Origin: Rhodobacter sp. Har01
GTDB taxonomy: Bacteria > Pseudomonadota > Alphaproteobacteria > Rhodobacterales > Rhodobacteraceae
Direction of reading: 5' to 3'
Assembly: GCF_020564565.1 (NCBI RefSeq)
Contig: NZ_JAJCTD010000001.1
Span: forward strand, 682,001 to 746,000
Length of the DNA: 64,000 nucleotides
Part shown: positions 19,617 through 28,963 of the stretch, in pieces
Numbering within the stretch: the stretch's first letter is position 1
Layout: each line of letters opens with the position of its first letter
The notes under the pieces: generated by a model
The model's input: the letters and a program-made list of their open reading frames with translations, nothing else
Databases searched by the model: none
Told to the model about the DNA's origin: nothing
Position numbers and translations under genes: made by a program

Positions 19617-20659
19617 GGCGTCCGTTCCGGAACAAGCAGCGAGGCGTCGCCGTAAGAGAAGAAGCGATAACCGGCGCGGATGGCATGATCGTAGATCCGG
19701 TCGATCCGCGGCTTGCCCATCAGCGCCGCAACCAGCATCAGAAGCGTCGATCGCGGCAGGTGGAAGTTGGTCATCAGGGCATCGGTGACCCGGAACCGGA
19801 AGCCCGGGGTGATGAAGATGTCGGTCGGCCCTTCCCAGGCTTCGACCTGGCCACCGCGCGCGGCGCTTTCGATCAGCCGCAGGGCGGTGGTGCCGACCGG
19901 GATCACCCGTCCCCCCGCGGCCCGGGTCGCGTTGATCTCGGCCGCGGCTTGCGGCGTGACGCGGCCCCATTCGGCATGCATCCGGTGCGTCGCCACGTCC
20001 TCGACCTTGACCGGCAGAAAGGTGCCCGCGCCGACGTGCAGGGTGACCTCGGTGACGTCCACGCCCCCCGCCTTCAGGGCCGCCAGCAGGTCGGCATCGA
20101 AATGCAGGCTGGCCGTGGGCGCGGCCACGGCGCCGGCGTGGCGGGCAAAGACGGTCTGGTAATCGGTCTTGTCCTGCGCGTCGGCGGCCCGTTTCGCGGC
20201 GATATAGGGCGGCAGCGGCATGGCCCCCACCTCGGCCAGCGCCGCATCGAAGGCCTCGGCGTCCAGGTTGAAACGCAGCCGCAGGTCGGCCTCGCCCTTC
20301 TCGGCCACCTCTGCCGACAGCCGGTCGGAGAACACGATCACCTCGCCGGGCTTCAGCTTGCGCAGCGGTTTCGCCAGTGCCCGCCAACCGCCCGCCGCCG
20401 CAGGCTCCAGCAGCGTCACCTCGACCCTGGCCACCGCCTCGCCGCGTGTCCGCTGCCCGAACAGCCGCGCCGGGATGACCCTTGTGTTGTTCAGCACCAG
20501 CCGGTCGCCCGGCCGCAGCAGGCCCGGCAGGTCGCGCACATGCAGGTCGCGGATGGCATCGCCTTGCGCCACCAGCAGCCGCGCCGAGGTGCGCGGGCGG
20601 GCGGGACGGGTGGCGATCAGCGCCTCGGGCAGGTCGAAGTCGAAATCCGACAGCCTCAT
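19613..20659 (-). CDS. queA: S-adenosylmethionine:tRNA ribosyltransferase-isomerase
   Basis: Transfers and isomerises the ribosyl group of SAM onto preQ1 at tRNA position 34, the penultimate step of queuosine synthesis. 348 residues with typical motifs: [15 protein letters not shown] start, [13 protein letters not shown], and [16 protein letters not shown]...HRMHAEW. The start overlaps the stop of the AsmA-like gene by 4 bp (ATGA), and its own stop overlaps the DUF3147 start the same way. The tRNA-Asp genes of this window have GTC anticodons, which would be queuosine substrates. Confidence 0.95.
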   Translation of the reverse strand: MRLSDFDFDLPEALIATRPARPRTSARLLVAQGDAIRDLHVRDLPGLLRPGDRLVLNNTRVIPARLFGQRTRGEAVARVEVTLLEPAAAGGWRALAKPLRKLKPGEVIVFSDRLSAEVAEKGEADLRLRFNLDAEAFDAALAEVGAMPLPPYIAAKRAADAQDKTDYQTVFARHAGAVAAPTASLHFDADLLAALKAGGVDVTEVTLHVGAGTFLPVKVEDVATHRMHAEWGRVTPQAAAEINATRAAGGRVIPVGTTALRLIESAARGGQVEAWEGPTDIFITPGFRFRVTDALMTNFHLPRSTLLMLVAALMGKPRIDRIYDHAIRAGYRFFSYGDASLLVPERTP

Positions 20660-23600
20660 CCGCCGCCGCCTTCCAGCGTCGGCACCGGCCGGCGGAAGAT
20701 CTCGCGGAACATTGCCGGGGTCAGGATCGACAGCGGATTGACGCTGACCTGCGGATTGTCCGAGGTGCCCGTCATCCGGTAGTTGAAGCCGAACACCCCC
20801 TCGCCCTTGCGGGTGAAGATCTGCCCGATGCCGTTCAGCAGATAGATCGGCGAGATCGTGCCCTGGATGTCCATCTGCCCGCTGCCAAAGCGGTAAAGCC
20901 CCGCGAAGGACAGGCCCAGCGAGGCGCCCATGGCGGCACCGCGGCGGATTTCCACCCCCTCGGGGCGCAACAGGAACTCGGCGTCGCCCTCGTTGAACTG
21001 GATGCCCTGGCCGTTCATCTGCTCCAGCAGGCCCACCACGGACACCGCCGACAGAAGCTCGGCCAGCGCCGGGGCGCCCTGCACCGACAGGGCCTTGAAG
21101 GCAGCGATCCCGACATAGGTGCCCTCGGCCCCGCGCGGCTGCAGCGTCAGGTCCAGCGTGCCGCCGCGGCCCTTGGCAAAGACCCCGGCCGCCGCCATGA
21201 CGGCCCCGGCATCGTCCGACCGGATGCGCACCGCTGTGCCCCCGCTGGTCGGTACCGTCGTGCCCTCGATCCGGCCCTTGCCGTTGACCGAAGCACCGAA
21301 GCTGCCGTCCAGGCCCCCGCGAGAGATCTTGAAGTTGCCCTGGAACCCGGTCAGCGCGATTCCGGTCGAGATCACCAGCCGGTCCAGCGCCACCGCGATC
21401 GCGCCGCTGCCGCCGCCGTCGCCGCCCGAGGGCCGGTTGCGCAGGTCCAGCGTGCCGCCGGTCAAGGCGACGCCCACCGCCTTGCCCGCTCCGCGCCCGG
21501 TGATCTCGACCGAGGCGTCAAGCCACTTGCCCACCGTCAGCCTGGGAAACACGGCCTTGTCCAGCCCGCCGCCCTGGCGGGTGGAAAGCCGGCCCTCGGC
21601 CGTCAGCCCGGCGGCCTTGAGCGCGATCCGGCCCACCTGCGGCGGCGACGACAGCGTGGCCTCGACCGTCAACTCGCCCGCCGTGCTGGCCTTTTTCGAC
21701 CAGGACAGCGCGCCGACCTTCAGTGTGGCGCCCGTCAGGTCGCTGGTCAGCACCAGTTCGGCCGGCGCCCCGCGGGTCAGCGCCAGGTCCACCGTGGCGG
21801 TGGTGCTGCCGGCGAACCAGCCCTCGGGCAAGGTCACGCCCAGGGCGCGCAGATTGGCGTCGCTCAGCTCGGCCGTGCCGCGCACGCTGGACCTGCCGGC
21901 CGCTTCCGGGGCGAACTCCTGTTCGTAGCGGGCGACGATGGGCATCTCGGCCAGCATCCCCTCGCCCGACAGCGTCATGCCCTGGCGCGTGACCTTCACC
22001 GCCATGTCCGGGCTGGTCACCCATTGCCCCGGCACCAGCTGATCGGACCGGAAATCGACCACCCGCCCCGAGACGTCATAGGTCACGTCCTCGGGCAACA
22101 CCCTGGCCTTCAGCGGAAACCGCAGGTCCGAAACCAGCACCGCCCGCCCGCTGCCCAGGTCCACCGGCCGCCCGGCCTTGGTGATGAAGCGGAACGGCTC
22201 CTGGTCCAGCAGCGACAGCGTGGCGGTCAGGTCGGCGTCGGTCAGCAGCCGCACCTCGGCATCGGCCGGGCGGCGGGTGATGTCGGGCACCCGGAACACC
22301 GACCCGGCGACGTCGATCCGGCCCCCCATCGGCGCCGTGACATGACCGCCCTCCAGCACCACGGTATAGGAGTTGCCCTCGATGACGGCACGGCCGCGGC
22401 CGTCCTGCACTGGCGGCAGGGTGCGGATGAAACGCACCTCTGCGCCCGAGAATTCATAGTCCAGGGCAAAGCGCGGCGCGGCCCCCGGGGCCAGCCGCAG
22501 CGCCGCGTCCACATCCTGCAATTCGCCCTGGCCCACGTTCTCGGCCAGCCAGTCGCGGGTCTGCGCCACCGCTGCGACCGGCCACAACTTGACCAGCCGC
22601 TCGGTCGAGATCGCGTTCAGGCTGACGTCCAGCGCGGTCTCGACGCCCGCCTCGCCCGCCGCGATCTGCCCGCGCAGCGTCAGCCGTTCCTCGCCCTCGA
22701 CCAGCGTCAGTTGGCCGATCTCGGCCCGGAACGGCCGCAGCCACAGCGCCAGGTCCAACACCCCGTCCGAGAACCGCACCGGCGCCGCGAACAGGCCCTC
22801 CGGGTCCACCATCGCCTCCGAGAAATCCAGCTGCACCACCAGCGCCTCGGGCAGCATGCCCGCCGCCGCCGGGACACCGGCGGCGTCCAGCAGGTCGATC
22901 GAGCCGGCCGCCTTGACCCGCAGCGAGTCGCTTTCCACCGTCATCGCATCCAGCCACACCCGGTTGCGCCCTGGCAGATAGCGCAGCGCCAGACCCGCGG
23001 CGTCAAACCCCACCGGCTGGGCCGCGGCATCGACCCGCAAAGACCCCTCGCCCAGGGTCAGTTGCGCCTCCATCCCGGACAGCCGGCCATGCTCGTCCAG
23101 ATTGCCCACCAGCCGCCCCGAGATCGGCGCCGTCACCACCTCCAGAAAGGCCAGCGGCGCGGCCTGCACCGCCAGGTCGGCCGAGGCGACGCGGTCCACC
23201 ATCGCCCAGAGCCGGGCCGAACTGTCGGCCTTGTCGGTCTGCACCGCCAGCCGGGCCTGGGCCGAGGTTGCGCCATCCAGCAGCGTCAGGCTCAGTTCCG
23301 CCGCCAGCGCCCCCGGCTTGTTTTCCACCACCAGCCGGCCATCGCCCACCTCCCACACCCGGCCGGCCCGTCGGTCGGTCAGCGTCAGGGTCAGCGCATC
23401 GGCTTCGATCAGGCGCAGCCCGGCCAGCGCCTCGGATGAAAACATCCGGTCCAGCGCGTCCAGCAGGTCGGCCGCGCCTCGCGGCCCCGGGCTGCCGGAC
23501 AACTGGCCAAGGCTCAGCGCGATCCGGCCTTCTTCGTCGCGGGTCACCGCGATCCGGGCGCCGCTCAGCCGCAGGCTGCCGGGGCGCAGGTGCCCTGTCA

Positions 23601-24078
23601 GCAGCGCACCGGCATCCAGCGTCGTGCGCACCTCGGGCAGCGCCACCAGCGACTGCCCCGAAGGCTCGACCAGGCGGATGTCGCGCACCACGATCCGCGG
23701 CACCAGATCGCGCTCGACCGAGACCTCGATCGACCCCAGCGACAGCGCCGCCCCCTGCGGCAGATGCGACCCGCCGATCCGCGCGTTGATCCGGTCCTCG
23801 ACCTCGGCCACGGCCCAGACCGGCAGACGGATCGGCCGCCCGGTCAGCACCAGCGCCGCAAGCCCCACGGCGCAGACCAGCAATCCCGAGACCAGCGCGA
23901 CCCAGAGCATTGTGCCCGCACCCGACCGGCGCCGGCCGCGCCGCCGGTCCGCGGCGGACGGCACGGCCGGTTCTGCCGCAACGCTCACCGGCGCCACAGC
24001 CTCCTTGCCGTCCTCATGCCTGTCGTCGTGCCTGTCGTCCGCCAAGGCCTGCGTCGCCTTTCCCCTGAATCGCGCCAC
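20656..24078 (-). CDS. Large AsmA-like/YhdP-type envelope protein, 1140 aa
   Basis: Starts at GTG 24078. A charged N-terminus with a repeated DDRH tetrapeptide and an Arg cluster precedes one transmembrane anchor (about residues 56-80). Over 1000 residues of beta-rich, low-Cys periplasmic sequence follow. The C-terminal part ([20 protein letters not shown]...[16 protein letters not shown]) has the AsmA-like C-terminal pattern of YhdP/DUF3971 proteins. By analogy with YhdP/TamB, it may form a hydrophobic groove bridging the membranes for phospholipid transport. It leads the operon with queA, DUF3147 and MFS genes. Confidence 0.8.
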   Translation of the reverse strand: MARFRGKATQALADDRHDDRHEDGKEAVAPVSVAAEPAVPSAADRRRGRRRSGAGTMLWVALVSGLLVCAVGLAALVLTGRPIRLPVWAVAEVEDRINARIGGSHLPQGAALSLGSIEVSVERDLVPRIVVRDIRLVEPSGQSLVALPEVRTTLDAGALLTGHLRPGSLRLSGARIAVTRDEEGRIALSLGQLSGSPGPRGAADLLDALDRMFSSEALAGLRLIEADALTLTLTDRRAGRVWEVGDGRLVVENKPGALAAELSLTLLDGATSAQARLAVQTDKADSSARLWAMVDRVASADLAVQAAPLAFLEVVTAPISGRLVGNLDEHGRLSGMEAQLTLGEGSLRVDAAAQPVGFDAAGLALRYLPGRNRVWLDAMTVESDSLRVKAAGSIDLLDAAGVPAAAGMLPEALVVQLDFSEAMVDPEGLFAAPVRFSDGVLDLALWLRPFRAEIGQLTLVEGEERLTLRGQIAAGEAGVETALDVSLNAISTERLVKLWPVAAVAQTRDWLAENVGQGELQDVDAALRLAPGAAPRFALDYEFSGAEVRFIRTLPPVQDGRGRAVIEGNSYTVVLEGGHVTAPMGGRIDVAGSVFRVPDITRRPADAEVRLLTDADLTATLSLLDQEPFRFITKAGRPVDLGSGRAVLVSDLRFPLKARVLPEDVTYDVSGRVVDFRSDQLVPGQWVTSPDMAVKVTRQGMTLSGEGMLAEMPIVARYEQEFAPEAAGRSSVRGTAELSDANLRALGVTLPEGWFAGSTTATVDLALTRGAPAELVLTSDLTGATLKVGALSWSKKASTAGELTVEATLSSPPQVGRIALKAAGLTAEGRLSTRQGGGLDKAVFPRLTVGKWLDASVEITGRGAGKAVGVALTGGTLDLRNRPSGGDGGGSGAIAVALDRLVISTGIALTGFQGNFKISRGGLDGSFGASVNGKGRIEGTTVPTSGGTAVRIRSDDAGAVMAAAGVFAKGRGGTLDLTLQPRGAEGTYVGIAAFKALSVQGAPALAELLSAVSVVGLLEQMNGQGIQFNEGDAEFLLRPEGVEIRRGAAMGASLGLSFAGLYRFGSGQMDIQGTISPIYLLNGIGQIFTRKGEGVFGFNYRMTGTSDNPQVSVNPLSILTPAMFREIFRRPVPTLEGGGG

Positions 24079-24080
24079 CG

Positions 24081-24116
24081 AGGCCCGTCTTGAGGCCCGT
24101 CTTGGGGCCCGTCTTG
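24081..24116. repeat. Tandem 12-bp repeat, 3 units
   Basis: AGGCCCGTCTTG twice, then GGGCCCGTCTTG, immediately upstream of the GTG start at 24078 (in its leader). A second 12-bp duplication lies just inside the gene near 24011-24040 and encodes the DDRH repeats. Same period as arrays at 45384, 45693 and 50499. Confidence 0.85.
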
Positions 24117-24199
24117 TTGTGCCGCGGGCCTAGCCTTTATCTTTGCCGCAAGGCAACTAGAACACAAAGCACCGTGAACCGAAACGCCAAGGAGCTGCC

Positions 24200-24661
24200 A
24201 TGCCCGCCGCCGGAACCCAAGCCCCCGATTTCACCCTGCCCCGCGACGGCGGGTCGACCGTCACCCTGTCGGCGTTCCGCCCCGGCAAGGTGGTGCTGTA
24301 TTTCTATCCCAAGGACGACACCCCTGGCTGCACGCTGGAAGCGCAGGATTTCACTGCCCGCGGCGCTGCCTTCGCCGCCGCCGGCACCACGGTGATCGGC
24401 ATTTCCAAAGACAGCGTGAAGGCGCATGACAAGTTCTGCAAGAAACACGCGCTTTCTGTCATCCTGGCCTCGGACGAGACCGGCCACACTTGCGAAGACT
24501 ACGGCGTCTGGGTCGAAAAAAGCATGTATGGCAAGACCTACATGGGAATCGAGCGCACCACGGTCCTGATCGACGGCACCGGCAAGATCGCGCAGGTCTG
24601 GCCCAAGGTCTCGGTCAAGGGCCATGCCGACGAGGTGCTGGCCGCGGCGCAGGCGCTGTAA
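24200..24661 (+). CDS. bcp: Peroxiredoxin of the Bcp/PrxQ family
   Basis: Thiol peroxidase, 153 residues, reduces H2O2 and organic peroxides in the cytosol. Peroxidatic C44 in DDTPGCTLEAQDF. The usual resolving Cys five residues later is absent (D49 region), so it belongs to the Bcp subtype without that Cys; other cysteines at KFCKK and HTCEDYG could serve. Divergent from the AsmA-like gene. The 293 bp downstream (24662-24954) are non-coding and carry a small ATCGGC/GCCGAT hairpin with a T-rich loop near 24768-24787. Confidence 0.93.
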   Translation: MPAAGTQAPDFTLPRDGGSTVTLSAFRPGKVVLYFYPKDDTPGCTLEAQDFTARGAAFAAAGTTVIGISKDSVKAHDKFCKKHALSVILASDETGHTCEDYGVWVEKSMYGKTYMGIERTTVLIDGTGKIAQVWPKVSVKGHADEVLAAAQAL

Positions 24662-24954
24662 GGCCGCCACTGGCCGCAAGCGCCGTGCCGGGGCAGGCCA
24701 ACCGCTTGTTTTCTGAGGGCAATCCATCGTCCCATCGCGGAAAAGGTGCATCTCGACTCCGCATAATCGGCGGGTTTTTGCCGATCCGTCGCCTGTTTCG
24801 CGCGCGTTTTGGCGGGTTACGGTCAAAAATCTTGCCGGCCCGGCATGGCTTGGCTAAGCAAGGTCAAGCCTTTGGGCATTCCGGTCCGATCTGCCTGGAC
24901 CCGTGCCCTGCTGCAAGCCGGCCAAGCCGCCCCGCAAACACGGACCTGTCCCAC

Positions 24955-26292
24955 GTGCTCACGCGCCTTGCCTTCCGGATCAATACCCAGCTCGAGCGCT
25001 ATTTCCCCGAACAGCGCCTGTTCCTGAAATCCGATTCCGGAACCCATTTCATCCGCCTGCGCCCCGCAACCCAGGCGGTGGCCGCGACCGTCGGCGCGCT
25101 GGCGGTGGCCTGGACCATCGTCGCCACCGCGCTGATCATGATGGACAGCATCGGGGCCGGGTCCGCCCGGGAACAGGCACAGCGCCGCCAAAGCCTGTTC
25201 GAGGAACGCCTGACCGTGCTCTCGACCGACCGCGAGGCCCGTGCCGAAGAGGCGATCCACGCCCAGGAACGCTTCAACGCCGCCCTCGACGAAGTCTCGA
25301 AGATGCAAGAGATGCTGCTGGCCTCCGAAGATCGCCGGCGCGAGCTGGAAACCGGCATCGACGTGATCCAGAACACGCTGCGCCGCACCATCAAGGACCG
25401 CGACGCGGCCCGCGCCGAGGTGGACCGCCTGACCCTGGCGCTGAACCAGTCCTCCGGCGGGGCGACCGAGGTCGGCCGTATCCGCGACACCGCGGCGACG
25501 CTGGACTATCTGACCTCGGCCCTGGGCGACACCGCACGCGACCGCGATGCGAAACAGGCCGCGACCGAAAAGGCCAGGGCCGACCTCGCCGCGCTCGAGG
25601 TCGAGAAGCGCGCGCTCGAGATGAAGAACGACGCCATCTTCGCCAAGCTGGAAGAGGCCGTGACGGTGTCGATGGAGCCGCTGGACAAGATGTTCCGCGC
25701 CGCTGGGCTTGACCCCGACGACCTGATCTCCTCGGTCCGCAAGGGCTATTCCGGCCAGGGCGGGCCGTTGTCGCCGATCAGCATGTCGACCTCGGGGCTG
25801 CCGCTGACCGCCGACGAAGTGCGGGCGAACGCGATCCTCAAGGAGCTTGAGGAGATGAACCTGTATCGCATGGCCGCCTTCAAGGTGCCGCTGGGGATGC
25901 CGGTCAAGTCGGCGGTGCGCTTCACCAGCGGCTTCGGCGGGCGCAGCGATCCCTTGGGCCGTGGCTACCGGATGCACGACGGTCAGGACCTGGCCGGCGA
26001 CTACGGCACGCCGATCTTTGCCACCGCGGACGGGGTGGTGGTCCACGCCGGCTGGGAAAACGGCTATGGCCGCCTGATCAAGATCCAGCATGCCTTCGGC
26101 ATCGAAACCCGCTTTGGCCACCTGTCGCAGATCCGGGTCGAGGTCGGCCAAAGGGTCTCGCGCGGCGAGCGGATCGGTGATATGGGCAACTCAGGCCGGT
26201 CCACCGGCACCCACCTCCACTACGAAGTCCGGATCGGCGGAGGGGCCGTCAACCCGATGAAGTTCATAAAGGCAGCCAGCGATGTTTTCTAA
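24955..26292 (+). CDS. M23 (LytM) peptidoglycan endopeptidase with coiled coil
   Basis: 445 residues from GTG 24955. One transmembrane helix (about 41-64), a long coiled coil (about 70-230; repeated heptads such as RAEVDRLTLAL), then a LytM domain (about 325-440). The zinc ligands are present: H341 and D345 in MHDGQDLAG, and H420-L-H422 in THLHYE, so it should be an active endopeptidase acting on cross-links in the periplasm. It overlaps the bactofilin gene by 11 bp, the classic wall-shape pairing. The start is uncertain: no clear ribosome site, but the frame before it looks non-coding. Confidence 0.88.
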   Translation: MLTRLAFRINTQLERYFPEQRLFLKSDSGTHFIRLRPATQAVAATVGALAVAWTIVATALIMMDSIGAGSAREQAQRRQSLFEERLTVLSTDREARAEEAIHAQERFNAALDEVSKMQEMLLASEDRRRELETGIDVIQNTLRRTIKDRDAARAEVDRLTLALNQSSGGATEVGRIRDTAATLDYLTSALGDTARDRDAKQAATEKARADLAALEVEKRALEMKNDAIFAKLEEAVTVSMEPLDKMFRAAGLDPDDLISSVRKGYSGQGGPLSPISMSTSGLPLTADEVRANAILKELEEMNLYRMAAFKVPLGMPVKSAVRFTSGFGGRSDPLGRGYRMHDGQDLAGDYGTPIFATADGVVVHAGWENGYGRLIKIQHAFGIETRFGHLSQIRVEVGQRVSRGERIGDMGNSGRSTGTHLHYEVRIGGGAVNPMKFIKAASDVF

Positions 26293-26806
26293 GAGCCGCA
26301 TCAACGAGCCAGGAGCAAAGCCCGAGGCCGAGAAACCCAAAGCCCCGGAGACCCCGATGAGCAGCAAGCCGACCATGGATTTCATGCCGTCCACGCCGAA
26401 AGGCAAGGCTGTCGCCTCGGTCCTGTCCTCGGACCTGACCGTTGTCGGCAACCTGCGCACCTCGGGCGACATCCAGGTCGAAGGCACCGTCGAAGGCGAT
26501 ATCCGCGCCCATCTGCTGACGGTCGGCGAAAGCGCCACCATCCGCGGCGAGATCGTCGCCGATGACATCGTGGTGAACGGCCGCGTCATTGGCCGCGTGC
26601 GCGGGCTGAAGGTCCGCCTGACCTCGACCGCCCGGGTCGAGGGCGACATCATCCACAAGACCATCGCCATCGAATCCGGCGCCCATTTCGAAGGCTCGGT
26701 GCAGCGCCAGGAAGACCCGCTCGCCTCGGGCCGCTCCTCGGCCAACCTGCCGCCGCTGCGCAGCAGCGTGCCTGTCGAGCCGCTTTCGGAACCCGAAGCG
26801 CCCTGA
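26282..26806 (+). CDS. Bactofilin
   Basis: 174 residues. A disordered Pro/Lys-rich N-terminus (1-40) is followed by a bactofilin beta-helix core (about 45-140) with the periodic hydrophobic/Gly pattern LRTSGDIQVEGTVEGDIRA, and a disordered C-terminus. Bactofilins polymerise without nucleotide and place cell-wall enzymes. Starting inside the M23 gene makes them a coupled pair, so this filament probably positions or controls that peptidase. A hairpin plus T-rich stretch follows at 26832-26863. Confidence 0.93.
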   Translation: MFSKSRINEPGAKPEAEKPKAPETPMSSKPTMDFMPSTPKGKAVASVLSSDLTVVGNLRTSGDIQVEGTVEGDIRAHLLTVGESATIRGEIVADDIVVNGRVIGRVRGLKVRLTSTARVEGDIIHKTIAIESGAHFEGSVQRQEDPLASGRSSANLPPLRSSVPVEPLSEPEAP

Positions 26807-26831
26807 CATCCGACCTGTCGGAAAAACAAGA

Positions 26832-26863
26832 AAGGCCTCGCCGCGGCGGGGCCTTCTGCTTTT
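26832..26863 (+). terminator. Rho-independent terminator after bactofilin
   Basis: AAGGCCTCGCC pairs with GGCGGGGCCTT (one G-T pair), followed by CTGCTTTT. It lies 26 bp after the bactofilin stop and before the end of the convergent DUF2189 gene. Confidence 0.75.
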
Positions 26864-26872
26864 GCGCTTGGC

Positions 26873-27649
26873 CTATCCGATGGCCCGCCGGTACAGGTGC
26901 CAGCTGGCATAGCCGAACACCGGCAGCACCAGGAAAAGACCGAAGAACAGCGGCAGCATGCCGATGAACAGGCAGGCCGCGATCAGCGCGCCCCAGCTCA
27001 GCATGATCACCGGGTTCTGCCGCACCAGCGCAAAGCTGGTCAGCATCGCGGTGACATAGTCGATGTCGCGGTCCAGCAGCATCGGCAGGCTGACCACCGT
27101 CAACGAGAACAGCAGCGTGGCGAAGGCCGCCCCCACCAGCGTGCCCATCGCCAGCATCCCCAGGCCTTCCGGCGTCAGGAACACCGCCAGCGACGAACTG
27201 ACATTGGTCATCGTCGCATTGCCCAGGAACAGCGCAAAGATCATGTGCGCCAGGAAGTTCCAGAACAGGAAGAACACCACGACCATGGCCGCCATCGAGG
27301 GGATCTGGCCGTCCTTCTGGCGGAACACGACCCCCATGATCTGGTGGCGGTTCAGCGGGATTCCCTGCTCCAGCCGGCGCGAGATCTCATAGTAGCCGCA
27401 GGCGATGAACGGCCCCAGGATGGGAAACCCCGCCGCCGCCGGCAGCGTCCACCAGAGCTGGCCCTTGATCGAGACCGCCCAGATCACCAGCCAGCCGCCG
27501 ATCACGTAGATGCAGGAAAAGAACAGCCCGTAGGTCGGCGCCTCCAGGAAATCGCGCCAGCCGGCGGCCAGGCTTTCCTTCAGGTCGCTCCAGTCCAGCT
27601 CATAGACCTCGGGCACCGCAGCAGGCGGGGCGGCAGTCTGGTCGGCCAT
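26873..27649 (-). CDS. DUF2189 membrane protein
   Basis: 258 residues with six hydrophobic segments. The conserved FPILGPFIACGYYEISRRLEQG and DRDIDYVTAMLTSF...NPVIML patterns place it in DUF2189 (inner-membrane proteins often annotated as cytochrome-related, function unproven). Same strand as prfB but 114 bp away. A GGAGA-type ribosome site lies before ATG 27649. Confidence 0.83.
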   Translation of the reverse strand: MADQTAAPPAAVPEVYELDWSDLKESLAAGWRDFLEAPTYGLFFSCIYVIGGWLVIWAVSIKGQLWWTLPAAAGFPILGPFIACGYYEISRRLEQGIPLNRHQIMGVVFRQKDGQIPSMAAMVVVFFLFWNFLAHMIFALFLGNATMTNVSSSLAVFLTPEGLGMLAMGTLVGAAFATLLFSLTVVSLPMLLDRDIDYVTAMLTSFALVRQNPVIMLSWGALIAACLFIGMLPLFFGLFLVLPVFGYASWHLYRRAIG

Positions 27650-27763
27650 CGCAGTCTCCTTCTCCCATGGAAAAGGTTAGTCCACGATGTATCCTTCAGC
27701 AAAGAATTTCGCTCCGGCCAGACCGCGAGACCGCAACCCCGGCGCCTGCACCCTCGGCCTGGA

Positions 27764-28876
27764 TCAGTCTGCCCGCGCCTTGCCGGACATCTCCATCGCC
27801 AGAGTGGCGGCCATGAACCTGTCCAGGTCGCCATCCAGCACGCCCTGGGTGTCGCTGGTCTCGACCCCGGTGCGCAGGTCCTTGACCATCTGATAGGGCT
27901 GCAGCACATAGCTGCGGATCTGGTTGCCCCAGCCCGCGTCGCCCTTGCTTTCATGCGCTTCCAGAATGGCGGCGTTGCGCTTGTCCAGCTCCAGCTGATA
28001 CAGCCGCGACTTCAGCGCCTGCATGGCGATGTCACGGTTCTGGTGCTGCGACTTCAGGCTCGACGTCACAACGATATTGGTCGGGAAGTGGGTGATCCGC
28101 ACCGCCGAGTCGGTCTTGTTGACGTGCTGGCCGCCAGCGCCCGACGACCGGTAGGTGTCGATGCGGATGTCCTTGTCCTGCACCTCGATCTCGATGTTAT
28201 CGTCCACCACCGGGTAAACCCAGACCGAGGAAAACGAGGTGTGCCGCCGCGCCGCGCTGTCGTAGGGGCTGATGCGCACCAACCGGTGCACACCCGATTC
28301 CGATTTCAGCCAGCCATAGGCGTTCTTGCCGATGATCTTGTAGCTGACGCTGCGGATGCCGGCCTCTTCGCCCGGCGTTTCCGACTGCATCTCGACCTGG
28401 TAGCCGTGCTTTTCGGCCCAGCGGACATACATCCGCGCCAGCATGCTGGCCCAGTCGCAGCTTTCCGTGCCGCCGGCGCCGGCGTTGATTTCCAGGAAGG
28501 TGTCATTGCCGTCGGCCTCGCCGTCCAGCAGCGCCTCAAGCTCCTTTTGCGCCGCCGTCTCGACCAGCGCCTTCAGCGCCTCTTCCGCCTCGGCCACCAG
28601 GTCCGCCTCGCCTTCGGCCTCGCCCATCTCGATCAGGCCGACGTTGTCGTTCAACCCGCCCTCGATCAGCCTGTAGGCCGCCACGGCGTCGATCAGCGCC
28701 TGCCGCTCGCGCATCAGCTTCTGCGCGCGGGCCGGATCGTTCCACAGGTCCGGCTGCTCGATCAGGGCGTTGAATTCCTCAAGCCGGTGCGGCGCGGTTT
28801 CCCAATCCATCCGTTGGGCCAGCAGGCCCAGCGTCTTGCGGATCGCATCAACATTGGCTTGGGTCTCGGCGCGCAT
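27764..28876 (-). CDS. prfB: Peptide chain release factor 2
   Basis: Recognises UGA/UAA and triggers peptide release. 370 residues. Catalytic GGQ in [20 protein letters not shown]. The stop-codon recognition tripeptide region reads [19 protein letters not shown] stands where E. coli has SPF. The whole gene is one uninterrupted frame, so the programmed +1 frameshift of many prfB genes is absent. Follows mrcA by 87 bp in the amidase-PBP1A-prfB cluster. Confidence 0.96.
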   Translation of the reverse strand: MRAETQANVDAIRKTLGLLAQRMDWETAPHRLEEFNALIEQPDLWNDPARAQKLMRERQALIDAVAAYRLIEGGLNDNVGLIEMGEAEGEADLVAEAEEALKALVETAAQKELEALLDGEADGNDTFLEINAGAGGTESCDWASMLARMYVRWAEKHGYQVEMQSETPGEEAGIRSVSYKIIGKNAYGWLKSESGVHRLVRISPYDSAARRHTSFSSVWVYPVVDDNIEIEVQDKDIRIDTYRSSGAGGQHVNKTDSAVRITHFPTNIVVTSSLKSQHQNRDIAMQALKSRLYQLELDKRNAAILEAHESKGDAGWGNQIRSYVLQPYQMVKDLRTGVETSDTQGVLDGDLDRFMAATLAMEMSGKARAD

Positions 28877-28963
28877 CTTCTGTCGTCATCCTTTGCGTCT
28901 GGCGCGGGTGATAGCCGTTGGGCGCCGCCCCGGCAAGGGCAGCGCAGGGTCGCAGTGCCATGG

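Noticed and set aside
20482..23439. 985-codon open frame on the plus strand
   Set aside because: Antisense shadow of the AsmA-like gene: Arg/His/Gln-rich, no domain, an artefact of high GC at third positions.
27764..28876. Programmed +1 frameshift in prfB
   Set aside because: The RF2 frame is continuous from the first ATG with no internal UGA.
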